Positions 11,709 to 24,138 of a stretch of 64,000 nt of DNA are shown piece after piece; position 1 is the stretch's first letter, and each line of letters starts with the position of its first letter. Made by a program: the position numbers and the translations under genes. The DNA comes from Protula sp. h YS-2021 (Eukaryota > Annelida > Polychaeta > Sabellida > Serpulidae). Where the stretch lies: assembly GCA_949752745.1 (NCBI GenBank), contig OX457024.1, forward strand, positions 107,657,692 to 107,721,691. The letters are read 5' to 3'. Below the pieces are notes generated by a model. That model made no database searches, was not told the origin of the DNA, and saw nothing but the letters and a program-made list of their open reading frames with translations.

Positions 11709-12090
11709 GTATGTTTCTAGATGACCAATTCTGCTTTTTATGCGTCTCTCTGTTCTGTAGAACTCTGTGAATGATTGCGACCATTTTTTTTTTGGTGTTT
11801 AATACGCGCACCCCTTTTATGCTTTGATAATAACGCATGCTTTAATTATTTTTTGTACATTCGTGTGACACAAGAAATGTTATTTTTGACATGTCTTTCG
11901 TGTATGTTTTCACTTCTTGTATTGAAATTACGATCTGTAAGGTTAACTAAATCAACTACTCGTGAATGTTCACCATGGACGAAGGACTGAGGGGGGGGGG
12001 GGGGGCGGGGGGCTTTCACATCCATTTGTGCATGAAAAAATCGACCGTGCAGTTTTACACACATGGCCACAATTAAAGTGATATAGCAGT
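10676..12090. other. KATNAL2 intron 4 and following sequence, mostly non-coding
   Basis: Apart from the tentative exon at 11664-11708, no exon was recognised. The open frame on the plus strand at 11029-11427 has no protein-like composition and I do not call it. A G/C homopolymer lies near 11991-12010. Confidence 0.4.
11664..11708 (+). CDS. KATNAL2: Possible KATNAL2 exon 5
   Basis: A 45-base open segment has a fair acceptor (AACTTTTCAG), a consensus-like donor (TCAAA/GTATGT) and compatible phase. It encodes SHRRTNSTLESSRSK, a basic/Ser-rich stretch plausible for the low-conservation linker. Nothing beyond splice signals and phase supports it. Confidence 0.35.
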
Positions 12091-12092
12091 GA

Positions 12093-14505
12093 CTGGACAG
12101 TCTTCCCTGGATATTTATATCCCTGCATGATATTGCTGCCTGATCACTGCTGGATATTTATATCCCAGCATGATATGGCTGCGTGATCACTGATGGATAT
12201 TTATATCCCAGCGTGATATTGCTGCGTGATCACTGATGGATATTTATATCCCAGCATGATATTGCTGCCTGATCACTGATGGATATTTATATCCCAGCAT
12301 GATATTGCTGCGTGATCACTGATGGATATTTATATCCCAGCATGATATTGCTGCGTGATCACTGCTGGATATTTATATCCCAGCATGATATTGCTGTGTG
12401 ATCACTGCTGGATATTTATATCCCAGCATGATATTGCTGTGTGATCACTGCTGGATATTTATATCCCAGCATGATATTGCTGTGTGATCACTACTGGATA
12501 TTTATATCCCAGCATGATATTGCTGTGTGATCACTGCTGGATATTTATATCCCAGCATGATATTGCTGCCTGATCACTACTGGATATTTATATCCCAGCA
12601 TGATATTGCTGTGTGATCACTGCTGGATATTTATATCCCAGCATGATATTGCTGCCTGATCACTGCTGGATATTTATATCCCAGCATGATATTGCTGTGT
12701 GATCACTGCTGGATATTTATATCCCAGCATGATATTGCTGTGTGATCACTGCTGGATATTTATATCCCAGCATGATATTGCTGTGTGATCACTGCTGGAT
12801 ATTTATATCCCAGCATGATATTGCTGCCTGATCACTGCTCGATATTTATATCCCCGCATGATATTACTGTGTGATCACTGCTGGATATTTATATCCCAGT
12901 ATGATATTGCTGTGTGATCACTGATGGATATTTATATCCCCGCATGATATTGCTGTGTGATCACTGCTGGATATTTATATCCCAGTATGATATTGCTGTG
13001 TGATCACTGCTGGATATTTATATCGCAGCATGATATTGCTGTGTGATCACTGCTGGATATTTATATCCCTGCATGATATTGCTGTGTGATCGCTACTGGA
13101 TATTTATATCCCTGCATGATATTGCTGCGTGATCACTACTGGATATTTATATCCCAGCATGATATTGCTGTGTGATCACTGCTGGATATTTATATCCCAG
13201 CATGATATTGCTGTGTGATCACTGCTGGATATTTATATCCCAGCGTGATATTGCTGCGTGATCACTGCTGGATATTTATATCCCAGCATGATATTGCTGC
13301 GTGATCACTACTGGATATTTATATCCCAGCATGATATTGCTGTGTGATCACTGCTGGATATTTATATCCCAGCATGATATTGCTGTGTGATCACTGCTGG
13401 ATATTTATATCCCTGCATGATATTGCTGTGTGATCACTGCTGGATATTCATATCCCAGCATGATATTGCTGTGTGATCACTGCTGGATATTTATATCCCA
13501 GCATGATATTGCTGCGTGATCACTGCTGGATATTTATATCCCAGCATGATATTGCTGCGTGATCACTGCTGGATATTTATATCCCAGCGTGATATTGCTG
13601 TGTGATCACTGCTGGATATTTATATCGCAGCATGATATTGCTGTGTGATCACTGCTGGATATTTATATCCCAGCATGATATTGCTGTGTGATCACTGCTG
13701 GATATTTATATCCCAGCATGATATTGCTGCCTGATCACTACTGGATATTTATATCCCAGCATGATATTGCTGTGTGATCACTGCTGGATATTTATATCCC
13801 AGCATGATATTGCTGCGTGATCACTGCTGGATATTTATATCCCAGCATGATATTGCTGCGTGATCACTGCTGGATATTTATATCCCAGCGTGATATTGCT
13901 GTGTGATCACTGCTGGATATTTATATCGCAGCATGATATTGCTGTGTGATCACTACTGGATATTTATATCCCAGCATGATATTGCTGTGTGATTACTGTT
14001 GGATATTTATATCCCAGCATGATATTGCTGCGTGATCACTGCTGGATATTTATATCCCAGCATGATATTGCTGTGTGATCACTGATGGATATTTATATCC
14101 CAGCATGATATTGCTGCGTGATCACTGCTGGATATTTATATCCCAGCATGATATTGCTGTGTGATCACTGCTGGATATTTATATCCCAGCATGATATTGC
14201 TGTGTGATCACTGCTCGATATTTATACCCCAGCATGATATTGCTGTGTGATCACTGATGGATATTTATATCCCAGCATGATATTGCTGTGTGATCACTGC
14301 TGGATATTTATATCCCAGCATGATATTGCTGTGTGATCACTGCTGGATATTTATATCCCAGCATGATATTGCTGTGTGATCACTGATGGATATTTATATC
14401 CCAGCGTGATATTGCTGTGTGACCACCGCTGGATATTTATATCCCAGCATGATATCTCTGTGTGATCACAAGTGGATATTTATATCTCAGCATGATATTG
14501 CTGCG
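12093..14505. repeat. 43-bp satellite array, about 56 copies
   Basis: The unit TGATCACTGCTGGATATTTA-TATCCCAGCATGATATTGCTGTG repeats head to tail with few substitutions (CTG/CTA/GAT before GGATAT; TGTG/TGCG/TGCC at the end). Each unit contains two dyads: the palindrome GTGATCAC and GGATAT-TT-ATATCC. The edges decay at 12093 and after 14480. Confidence 0.97.
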
Positions 14506-14514
14506 TGAATACAA

Positions 14515-15600
14515 CTGAGAATCACAACTTCTCTTTCTTTTCTTCCGTTCTATTTTTATTTGGATTTGTTTTACTCCTCATATTTAATTAAGCGCGTGTA
14601 TAAATTTGGGTTCCAGTGGCACGAATTTACGTCATAGACTATAAGAAATAATATTAACAAACAAATAAGGGCGGGGTGGTGGGGGGGGGTCGCTGTGTAT
14701 ACTAATGGCGTGAAGTTGTTGTAAATTGTTTAGAAGTTCCAGGATGGGCAGTGTGACTGAGAGAACGCTGAGGTATATTCTCTAGCGCTTGTGGTTGCAG
14801 TCATCCTCTTATACAGTTTTTTTTTATTGATTTATATATTTATTTTTTGGTTTGGTTTTTCGTTTCTTGATTTGGTGCGATTCCAGCATGCCCATGTCGT
14901 TTGCCTGGGGGCCGTAAATTGATTTTGTGTGATTTTCGTAAATGTAAATTCAAACATTAAATAGCAGGGTGTGGGGGATGGTGGTCGGGGGGGGGGGGGG
15001 CTGCTGGTATCGCACTGATATGAAATGTCTTTTTTTATATGTGTGTGTGTGTTTTTTTTTTTTTTTTTGTTGTTTTTTTTTTTGGTTTTGGTTTGAGATT
15101 TGAAATAGATGAGAGGAATATCTGACGGGTATATCAAGTTTGAAGCAAATTCATTATCCTACATTGGATAACCGGCCTTGCCTTGCACGTTTCACAAGTA
15201 GCATGTGCCTGCATTGAGAGGGGGTAAAAAACTAACAAGTGTGACGCATGTTTGATGTGGCTATTTTGATCGAAATCATCCCCCTTCTGTCTCTGTTTTC
15301 ATTTTCCACCCGCACACTGCCCAGGCGTGCAGTTTAGTGTTTGTCAGCTGATCTGATTTGCTTTTTATTATGACACACGGAGTGATAAATCACTACAGAT
15401 GACAAGTAAATTTGACGTCCTCTAACCGAGACTGTAGAGCTTCGCTAACCAGGCTCGCTACATGGCCAATGTGACGCTGACGTGGATGGAGGGGGGGGGG
15501 GGGGGGGGTGGGTGTGGGGGTTACGTATTGGACGCAGCACATAGGCATGACGCCGTGAGAGGAGGGTGTGCTTTACACCATATTTTGGCTCTCAACGCGA
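14515..15600. other. Non-coding stretch with homopolymers
   Basis: Contains G, T and GT runs (14680-14690, 14990-15000, 15040-15080, 15490-15510). No exon, RNA gene or repeat family was recognised. Confidence 0.4.
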
Positions 15601-15608
15601 TGGATTTT

Positions 15609-15745
15609 TGGTATTATAATAGCGATAGACTGTGGGGCTGGTGTGTTTTGTATTAGATCCAGGCACGTGTGATAGGCCGCTGTTGCAGCTCGTTCACATG
15701 CCTTCCAGCACTAATACCCGGCCCAGGTAGTCTGTCTCTATAATA
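15609..15745. repeat. Imperfect hairpin (foldback) element, copy 1
   Basis: The left arm (TATTATAATAGCGATAGACT...) pairs imperfectly with the right arm, whose reverse complement begins TTATAGAGACAGACTACCTGGGC. The left arm is also similar to the arms of copy 2 at 15926-16081. It looks like a small foldback/MITE family. Confidence 0.5.
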
Positions 15746-15925
15746 AAAAATAAACGTACATTTTTGAAACAACAAATTTCCTGGATTTTTGCTCTGCGTA
15801 CCGGAAAGGGAATTTTGAAGGGTATAAATTGCCCATATAAACGATGAACAACCTGCCGGAGCGAGGGGAAAACAAGTTTGTTTCTCACCCCCCAGTCCTA
15901 TCCCAACCAGGACTAAACATTTCGA

Positions 15926-16081
15926 TTATAGGGATAGATCATGGGGCTGAGTGCTTTGTATGGGATTCGAGCACGGGTGGAAGGTCTGTGAACGAACCGC
16001 GCAGCGGTGAGTTCATTGGCCTGCCACAAGTGCCCGAATCCCATGCAAAACACGCCTGCTCCATGGTCTATCACTATTATA
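15926..16081. repeat. Imperfect hairpin (foldback) element, copy 2
   Basis: Arms of about 75 bases are inverted around the centre near 16000. The left arm TTATAGGGATAGATCATGGG... pairs with a right arm whose reverse complement reads TTATAATAGTGATAGACCAT.... The shared core is GCATGGGATTCGRGCAC. Copy 1 lies 180 bases upstream in the same orientation. Confidence 0.6.
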
Positions 16082-16139
16082 ACACAAACCATTGCTTAAA
16101 TGGCCGAAAATGGCCAAAAACTCGTTATTTTTCGTGAAC

Positions 16140-17795
16140 ATTTTTTCACGGTATTATTCTGCGACCTGAGTGACGCATAGCAACTTGTGCAGCGCAAAGG
16201 CAATCGTTTTGCGTCACAATGCCATCGTCATAGTTTCTCTGCGTCATGCCTATTGTTATTCTGTGAATTGGTTTCGCGACTTGTGTACGTAGTTAGAGAA
16301 CGCTGACGTTTTTCCTATCATTTCTTTATACGGGAGTGCATTATTCAGTCGGTGCGTGTTATAATAGAAAATAAGAGATATCGAAAGATTCACCCGAAAG
16401 ACAGAAAGGGTGCTGAAAGTGGCCTTCCAGAGGAAAACTGTTTCGCGCTCGCATTTTTCACACTAGTAAAACTTCTAACGCTTAAAAATAACTGCTTATT
16501 AATTGCTACTGATAAGTGTTCATGTCATATAAACAAGTTACAAAATCACTGAACTATATTTGAAAATTTCAAAAAAAATGATCGATTATGAGAGATTATT
16601 ATTTTTTTCCTGGCCTGACAGTGAAAGCTACGAGGCCTGTATAAATGTGTAGAGTTGGAAACAACAATGTGAGACTTCTGCGGAATGAAAACCTGAAATT
16701 AAAACAAGTGGTGTGATATAAAATAACGAATATTGCTCCATGTGTGATTTTAGGGAGTGGGCCTCTCCCCTCCCCCTCCCCCCTCACCCCTAAAATCATC
16801 CTTCGGAACTTCACTCCGCGTTTGGCGCTGACGGATGAAATCTAGCGTGTGAACGGTTAGGTTTACGTCATGAGTGACGTCACAAATTCTGTTCGAATTA
16901 ATAACGACACCTTTCGAAGCTCCTGATCCCGGGGGAGGGGGCCGGGCGGGGGGGGGGGGGGTAGCTGCATGTTACCATGTGTGCCAAAAATAATAAACGC
17001 GGAAAAAGTGGGTAATTTTGAGTCCAGACGCGGGCCGCGAGGCGTGCAAATTTCGTTAAAAGGGCGGAGGGGCGTAATTTTCATTCAGCACTCCCTCGAA
17101 AAGGGGGATCTTTTTTTCACTCCACGTTTGATTTAAAAAAGTGGGTATTATTTCAAATTTTCACTGCGGTTTTAGGGGTCGTTTTGAAAAGTCGTGGACG
17201 CGCAAGGTAATTAGTTGGTACGTGAGTGCCCCCAACCCCCCTTCCCCAATCCCCTCCCTCCTCCCAGGCTTCCGATGGAGCAAATAGCAGAGGTCACGTG
17301 ATCAACAGTTGTTTCAGACTCTACCAGCTGTGTGTTCGCTAACATTTTACAACCTGTGCAGATGACTTGATGTTGATATTTTTTGTGTGAGCTGTTGGAG
17401 TTAACAGCTTTTTTCATGAGTAGCTTTAGCATTGGCACTAATCCACTTTGCTTCCACGCTGAAAGAGAGAAAACAGTGGCGGGCATTTCCCTGGCCAAGA
17501 AAACTGCGCGGGGCTGGAGCTCACTTCCGGAAGTGGCTGCAGACACAAAGTAAGACGCCCCGTTCCCACGCATCTCCCCTCTATTACGCTCCGGCTTTAG
17601 TTATCTATGCGGATCGCGCCTTTTCGTCGTAGCTGGGTTTTCAGGGAGTGTTCATGTTAGGGTGTCTGTGCGGGAGGGGCTGTGGAGTGGTGGGGAGGGG
17701 GGATGTGATATATCTTTTGCCTTGGGTCTTTCTAATAAGGAGAAAGGGAGAGGGGGCGGGGGGAGTTGTGCGCGGCGCGTAATTCGCTTTATTGC
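16140..17795. other. Non-coding stretch
   Basis: No exon or known repeat was recognised. Short open frames at 17211-17632 overlap on both strands and lack conservation clues. CpG and G/C-rich segments occur at 16740-17260. Confidence 0.35.
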
Positions 17796-17797
17796 TT

Positions 17798-18268
17798 GGT
17801 CAGTCTTTCAGTGGGACGTGGTCAGTCTATCAGTGGGGCGTGGTCAGTCTATCAGTGGGGCGTGGTCAGTCTATCAGTGGGGCGTGGTTATTCTATCAAT
17901 GGGGAGTGGTCAGTCGACCAATGGGGCGTGGTCAGTCTTTCAATGGGGCGTGGTCAGTCTATCAGTGGGGCGTGGTTATTCTATCAATGGGGAGTGGTCA
18001 GTCGACCAATGGGGCGTGGTCAGTCTATCAATGTGACGTGGTCCGCCTGCCGGTTGGGCGTGGTCAGTATCGACGGATCGTCGTCTACCTATCAATGGGC
18101 CGTGGTCTTCCTCTCAGTGGGGCGTGGTCCGTCTTGCAGTGGGGCGTGGTCCATCTGTCAATGGGGATTGGTCCATCTATCAACTGGGCGTTGTCCGCTT
18201 GCCAGTTAGGCGTGGTTGGTTTATCCATGGGGCATGGCCCATCTGTCAGTGGGGCGTGGTACGTCTAA
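17798..18268. repeat. 22-bp satellite with GGGGCGTGG boxes, about 21 copies
   Basis: The unit CAGTCTATCAGTGGGGCGTGGT repeats at 22-base spacing, with a few longer degenerate copies at the right. Because 22 is not a multiple of three, all three plus frames stay open with the same repeated peptide. This explains the three overlapping long frames, which are not genes. Each unit carries a GGGGCGTGG (KLF/Sp-like GC/CACCC) box. Confidence 0.95.
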
Positions 18269-18869
18269 TATAATATGGCGTGACCCTCATTTCCGACGTG
18301 TGGGGATTGTTCATTTTTTCCGGCCTGCTTTTATTACAGCAAGGAAACACTTAGTGCAGCTGCATCTGTCTCGTAGTTGAACTGACACTGTTCGTACACC
18401 CGGTCCTTGTTACTGTTAGAATAATGCAAATAGTTAAATCTATTTCACTGAATTTAATCTCATTCTTTTAAATCTGTTTTCCCTTGTTTTTGCGTGTTTG
18501 CTGTCAGTAGTTTCTGTTTCTAATTGTCTGAAAACTATGCTAAAGATTAATATTTTAGTGTCAATTTAATGGGTTTTTTTATTCCTAAGTTCTATAAAAA
18601 GGATATGGCATGGTTTGTTTACTGAGATGCATAGAAAATGTAATCATGTTTAAGATCTAAATCTTAGTCCTAGGGATGTTTTAGTTGAGAGTCAATGAGA
18701 AGCGTGCAATTTCTGATAAGCTCCCAGTAAGTGAACCTATTCAATAAAATGCCTTTGCTATTTTTGCATAGGCCAAAGCTTGTGCTTCGCTTTGTGGTAA
18801 ATATTTGCTGTCCCTGAAAAGCTAATCAAACAACTTTTCAACCAAAAAAAAAAAAAAAAATAGTAGTTT

Positions 18870-18987
18870 CCTCGGGGACGTATTCATAAAATATTACTAG
18901 CTTATTAGTGCTACTAGTGCTATTGATATTGTATAATAAGCTAGAACTATTAGGGCTAAGTGCGCTTTATGAATACCAACCCCGGGG
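18870..18987. mobile_element. Short MITE with inverted ends (about 118 bp)
   Basis: The left end CCTCGGGGACGTATTCATAAA matches the reverse complement of the right end, CCCCGGGGTTGGTATTCATA. The interior is AT-rich with GCTTATTA/TAATAAGC dyads. No target duplication is evident. Confidence 0.65.
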
Positions 18988-18989
18988 CA

Positions 18990-20395
18990 CCTGCATCAGT
19001 CAGTGCGGGCGCTGGAGTGAGGTCACTCCATCATGTCGTTCGTTATCTCAGGTATAAACAAATGAATGTCAGTCAGATTCTGCACATGCGCAAAAGGGCC
19101 AAAAATTAAGAAAGAATAATCTGGCTGTTTTTTTTTTTTTTTGTTTTGTTTTGTTTGTTTGTTTTTTTTTAATCGGTTTTGGTCCGCCATTTGCACAATG
19201 CGTAGCAGGAATTACTTAAAAGGAAGAGCCATGCACTTGTTATCAGCTCCTCAAGAGCCTCAGTGTGGTTTAATATAACACAGATTTATAACGCTGAACA
19301 AAAAAGAAGTGATTTATTTAACGATAAAATAACGTTAAAACGCATCGGGGCATTGTATTGACTAGGTCTCAAGTGTGCAATATAAATGACGCAGATGTGA
19401 AAAAAAGAAAAGAAATCATGTTTCGATGTTGTTTTCAGTACTCTGAATAAATAAAGGATGTTTTTCATCGGTCGTTAAATATCACTCTTATGTGAAAATG
19501 TGATCCAGGTTTAACTATAAAAAAAGTGATAAATGTTGTAAAAAATAAGTCTGGCTCAACTGCAAGGATTTTTCAAATTCCTATTGTTTCCATTTAACTA
19601 CAGTCCTGCACCGCAACCTCGTATGCACCGAAAAAAAAACAGTTATTTTCTTTCTCTTTTTTTTTCATATCTATACGCAGGATAGAAGAAGAAAGTTATT
19701 CAAGACTCTCGAACAAGTATATCATTCTTGTTGTTGAAGCTTTCGAAAGATTTGCCGTGAAGTGAAGGAAAAACAAATCTTCTTGAATTCTTGCTCTAGA
19801 TCCCTGTCTACCTGTCGGCTCTGATTTTTTCAAATGTATTGCAGTTGCGTTTGGAGCTAGAGTTTTATTTTATGTTTTTATATATTTTTTTAACCTTTTT
19901 AAGTTTTGAATTTGTATCCTTCTGCTTTACCTCTTTTTTCCCCCCGCCACGCCCCTCCATTCTCTGCATGATTGGCTGCCCTGTTGCCGTGGTTACCGAC
20001 ACACGCCATGCATGTCACCATGGTTACTGTGTTCAGTTCACTTACAAGACAAGGCAGCACCACTCTTCAGTCTCCAAGACTACCGCTTGTGTTTGAGTAA
20101 GTTAGTTTCAATGGCGCAACGAAAATCTACACAAAGAAATCATTTCTAATGTATAAAAATGCCTCTTGTGTATCGAAAGAACGTGCTTCTTTGTCCCACA
20201 AATAAAGGTATGTTTTTAAAGGCACAGAAATAGTTTTAAAAGTTGGAGCACGTGTTCTAGCAACGGTCGCTAAAAAAAAACAGGATGGTAGGTTTTTGAA
20301 GAAATGCTTGGTTCTTTACAGCCGTGAAGGGCTTTTGATTTTTCGAGACAAAAAACTGTTGGCCCCCTGCTTGCTTAGTGACAACTAACCTATAA
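18990..20395. other. Non-coding stretch left of the assembly gap
   Basis: Only T/A homopolymers and short non-coding frames were seen. A pyrimidine tract plus CAG at 19680 precedes a short open segment, but this was not strong enough to call as an exon. Confidence 0.35.
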
Positions 20396-20595
20396 NNNNN
20401 NNNNNNNNNNNNNNNNNNNNNNNNNNNNNNNNNNNNNNNNNNNNNNNNNNNNNNNNNNNNNNNNNNNNNNNNNNNNNNNNNNNNNNNNNNNNNNNNNNNN
20501 NNNNNNNNNNNNNNNNNNNNNNNNNNNNNNNNNNNNNNNNNNNNNNNNNNNNNNNNNNNNNNNNNNNNNNNNNNNNNNNNNNNNNNNNNNNNNNN
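20396..20595. other. Assembly gap (200 N)
   Basis: A run of exactly 200 Ns, typical of a gap of unknown true size. Missing KATNAL2 exons could lie here. Confidence 0.99.
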
Positions 20596-21695
20596 GAAAT
20601 TACCCAGTTAGTCCCTTCTAGAATCGGTCAAAACAAAGGGGCAAACACGGCAGAACATTGGTAAGTTAGTTAATTAGTGGACCAGGCGCGAAAACTTGTA
20701 TATATTTTTTTTTTTTTGGGGGGGGGGGGTGAGGGAGGCGGTGGGTTAAATGCACATGTGAGTTGCTCGTGACTAGTATCCAGTGGCGGATGTGACGTCA
20801 TAACGGGGTTTCCCCGCCTCTTTGCGTGATTAAGGTGATTGTTTCGTAATTGCAATCTCTGCTTTATGTAGCCATATCCCATTAATTGCAATTGAACAGC
20901 ATTGATTTTTTGTAGCTTTACAACTGTACTGCCCCATCTTTTAAAAATCAGTATTATTTTACGGATGTTGGTGAAATACTGTTGATAAGTGATAAAATTT
21001 GTAAAGTAAAACAATTGACTGTGTTCATTGAATATTGTTTTTTGTTCGAAATTTGCAGTAAAATATGTATCACGTAGAACTAAAGGGACAGTGCGACACC
21101 TGGTGCATATTTACTTTCATAGGTTTCTTCAATGTGTGTTTTCCATGAAGAGTAAACCCGTTCTTATTGTTTAAAAAAGATTTTATTGTTTTTCTCTTAA
21201 TGAACGTTTTGTGAGTTGTAATGGCAGGTATTAAACTATGGAGATGAATAAAACCTGAGCAAGTAAATGTTTGAAGTTTTAAGGGTTCCAGATGGTGTTT
21301 TTTTTTAATATGGTGCGCACTCATGAAGTAGCTATATATTATTAGAGGGGGCAGGAGACTTTCTCGGGCGAAAAGGAGTTGGGCGGAATGGTGGTACAAA
21401 TTAATATAAGCAGTGCGCAACTGAAACTGTAATTGAAAGAGCGAGAGAGAGGGGGGAGAGGGACGGAGAAAGAGAGAGAGAAAGAGGGGGAGAGAGAGTG
21501 TTTGTGTGTGTGTTAAGAACAAAGTTTATGTTTTACTAAAACTTACCTTCTATCTTTATGCATTTTAAGGCACTACCAATTGGTTATTTTATATTTCATG
21601 TCGTTTATAAACAATGATGACTATCCGTTATGCTTTTATGTGATTTTGGGCGATACCTCTGCCAAACGAACATCCAGTAAGACAAACAAGTTTGT
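20596..21695. other. Non-coding stretch right of the gap
   Basis: Contains a T/G homopolymer (20705-20735) and a GA-rich tract (21430-21495). A possible 39-base exon-like segment (20626-20660, CTTCTAG...ATTG/GTAAGT) is compatible in phase with the tentative KATNAL2 exon 5, but nothing else supports it. Confidence 0.3.
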
Positions 21696-21959
21696 CCAAG
21701 GACAAAGTCCCAGCTTACGAAAAGCAATAAGACCCAATTCCAGCGTGCATGAGTAAGGGAATTTTCCTGAAAAATTGGGCTTCAAAAGATGAGACGGCAA
21801 AGAGCTAGCCCAATAATTAATTTAGCACCGGACCAGAACATAGACCGATAAATGCATACAAAGATTTCTTTCCCAGAAAAATGGGAAACAGATTTTTTGT
21901 ATCTCTGGTAGACTGGATAGTCTGCCATAGATACCTTCAAACAACACTCGCATTTCGGA

Positions 21960-24138
21960 CCAGTGCGCATATTTATGTAACTTGCCTTGATGCGCGGTTC
22001 TTATTCAGACAAGTGCGCATGTTTGTTTAATTTTGCGTAGATGCGCGGCTCCCATTTTGGAACAGTGTACATGTTTATTTAACTTGCGTTGATGTGCGGT
22101 TCGCATTTCTGACGAGCGCCCATGTTTTTTTTTTCTTTTACCTTTTGTGAATGTGCGGTTCTTATTTCGGATCAGTGCGCACGTTTATTTACCTTGTGTT
22201 GATGTGCGGTTCTTATTTCGGATCAGTGCGCATGTTTATTTACCTTGCGTCGATGCGCGATTCTTATTCCAGACCAATACGCATGTTTATTGTACTTGCG
22301 TTGATGAGCGGTACTTAATTTGGACAAGTGCACAAGTTTCCATAGGTTGCCTTGATGCGCTGTTCGCATTTCGGACCAGTTTGCATGTTTGTTTAACTTG
22401 CGTTGATGCACGGTGCTTATTTTGGACGTGTGCCTATGTTTATTTAACTTGCGTTGGTGAGCAGTTCGAATTTCGGATCATTACGCATGTTTATTTGACT
22501 TGCGTTGATGCGCAGTGCTTATTTTGGACCGCTGCAAATGTTTATTTAACTTGCGTTGGAGCGTAGTTCGCATTTCGAACCACTGCGCATGTTTATTTAA
22601 CTTGCGTTGATGCGCGGTTCGAATTTCGGAGAAGTGCGCATGTTTATTTAACTTGCGTTGATGCGCGGTGCTTATTTTAGACCAGTGCAAATGTTTATTT
22701 AACTTACGTTGGCGCGTGGTTCGCATTTCGAACCACTGCGTATGTTTATTTAACGTGCGTCGATGCGCGGTTCTTATTTCAGGCCAATGCGCATATTTCT
22801 TTAACTTGAGTTGATGCGCGGTTCTTATTCTGGACCAGTGCGCATGTTTATTTAAGTTGCGTTGATGCGCAGTTCTTATTTTGAATAGTGTGCATGTTTT
22901 TAAGTTGCGTTAATGGGCAGTTCGCATTTCGAAATAGTGCGCATGTTTATTTAACTTGCGTTAATGCAAGGTGCTTATTTTGGTCCAGTGTGCTTGCTTA
23001 TTTAGCTTGTGTTGCTGTGCGGTTCGCATTTCGGACCAGCGCACATGTTTTTTTTTTTAAACTTGTGTTGATGCGTGGTTCGCATTTTGGACCATTGCAC
23101 ATATTTATTTAACTTGTGTTGATGATCGGTACTTATTTTGGACCGGTGCAAATGTTTATTTAACTTGCGCTTATGTGCGGTTCGCAATTCGGACCAGTGA
23201 GCATGTTTATTTAATTTGCGTTGAAATCCGGTTCACATTTCGGACCAGTATACCTGTTTCTTTAGGTTGCGTTGATGCGCAGTTCGCATTTTGGGACAAG
23301 TGAGCAGGTTCATTTAACTTGCGTTGACGCGCGATTTGCGTTCCGGACCAGAACGCATGTTTATTTAAGTCCCGTCGATGCCCGACTCTTATGTCTATTC
23401 AACTTGCGTCGATTCATGGTTCTTTCTTCGGACCACTGCGCATGTTTATTTAACTTGCGTTGATGCGCGGTTCTCATTTCAGACCACTGCGCATGTCTAT
23501 TCAACTTGCGCCGATGCGTGGTTCTTTTTTTTCGGACAAGTGCGCATGTTTGTTTAACTTGCGTTGATGTGCGGTGCTTATTTTGGACCGGATCGCATGT
23601 TTATTTAACTTCCGTCGATGCGCGGTTGGCATTTCAGGCCATTGCCAATGTTTATTTAACTTGTGTTGATGCGTGGTTCGCATTTCAGTCCAGTGCGCAT
23701 ATTTATTTAACTTGCGTTGATGCGCGGTTCGCATTTCGGACCACTGCGCATGTTTATTTAATTTTCCTCGATGTGCGGTTCGCATTTCGGACCAGTGCGC
23801 ATGTTTCTTTAGGCTGCGTTGATGCGCGGTTCGCATTTCAGACCACTGCGCATGTCTATTCAACTTACGTCGAAGCGTAGTTCTTTTTTCGGACCAGTGC
23901 GCATGTTTATTTAACCTGCGTTGATGCGCGGTGCTTATTTTGGACCAGTTCGCATCTTTATTTATCTTCCGTCGATGCGCAGTTCACATTTCGGACAAAT
24001 GCGCATGTTTATTTAACTTGCATCGATGCGGAGTACTTAATTTGGACTACTGCGAATGTGTATTTAACTTGCGTCGATGTGCAGTTGTTAAATCTGACTA
24101 CTGCGCAAGTTCATTTAACTTGCGTTTATGCGCTGTAG
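21960..24138. repeat. 51-bp satellite, about 43 copies
   Basis: The unit TTGATGCGCGGTTCGCATTT-CGGACCAGTGCGCATGTTTA-TTTAACTTGCG varies by 10-20% between copies. Since 51 is 17 codons, it stays open in frame on both strands, producing pseudo-proteins such as HVYLTCVDARFAFRTSA on the plus strand and KLNKHAHWSEMRTAHQR on the minus strand. These are not genes. Confidence 0.95.

Noticed and set aside
12093..14505. CRISPR-like array
   Set aside because: Units are contiguous with no unique spacers, in a eukaryotic intron or intergenic setting. It is a simple satellite.
17662..18268. Three overlapping frames of 124-158 residues with SVGRGQSISGAW repeats
   Set aside because: All three frames give the same peptide because the unit is 22 bases. 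This is a satellite artefact.
19681..19725. Possible KATNAL2 exon after a strong pyrimidine tract (ATACGCAG)
   Set aside because: The open segment has no similarity to the KATNAL2 linker and no supporting neighbour exon.
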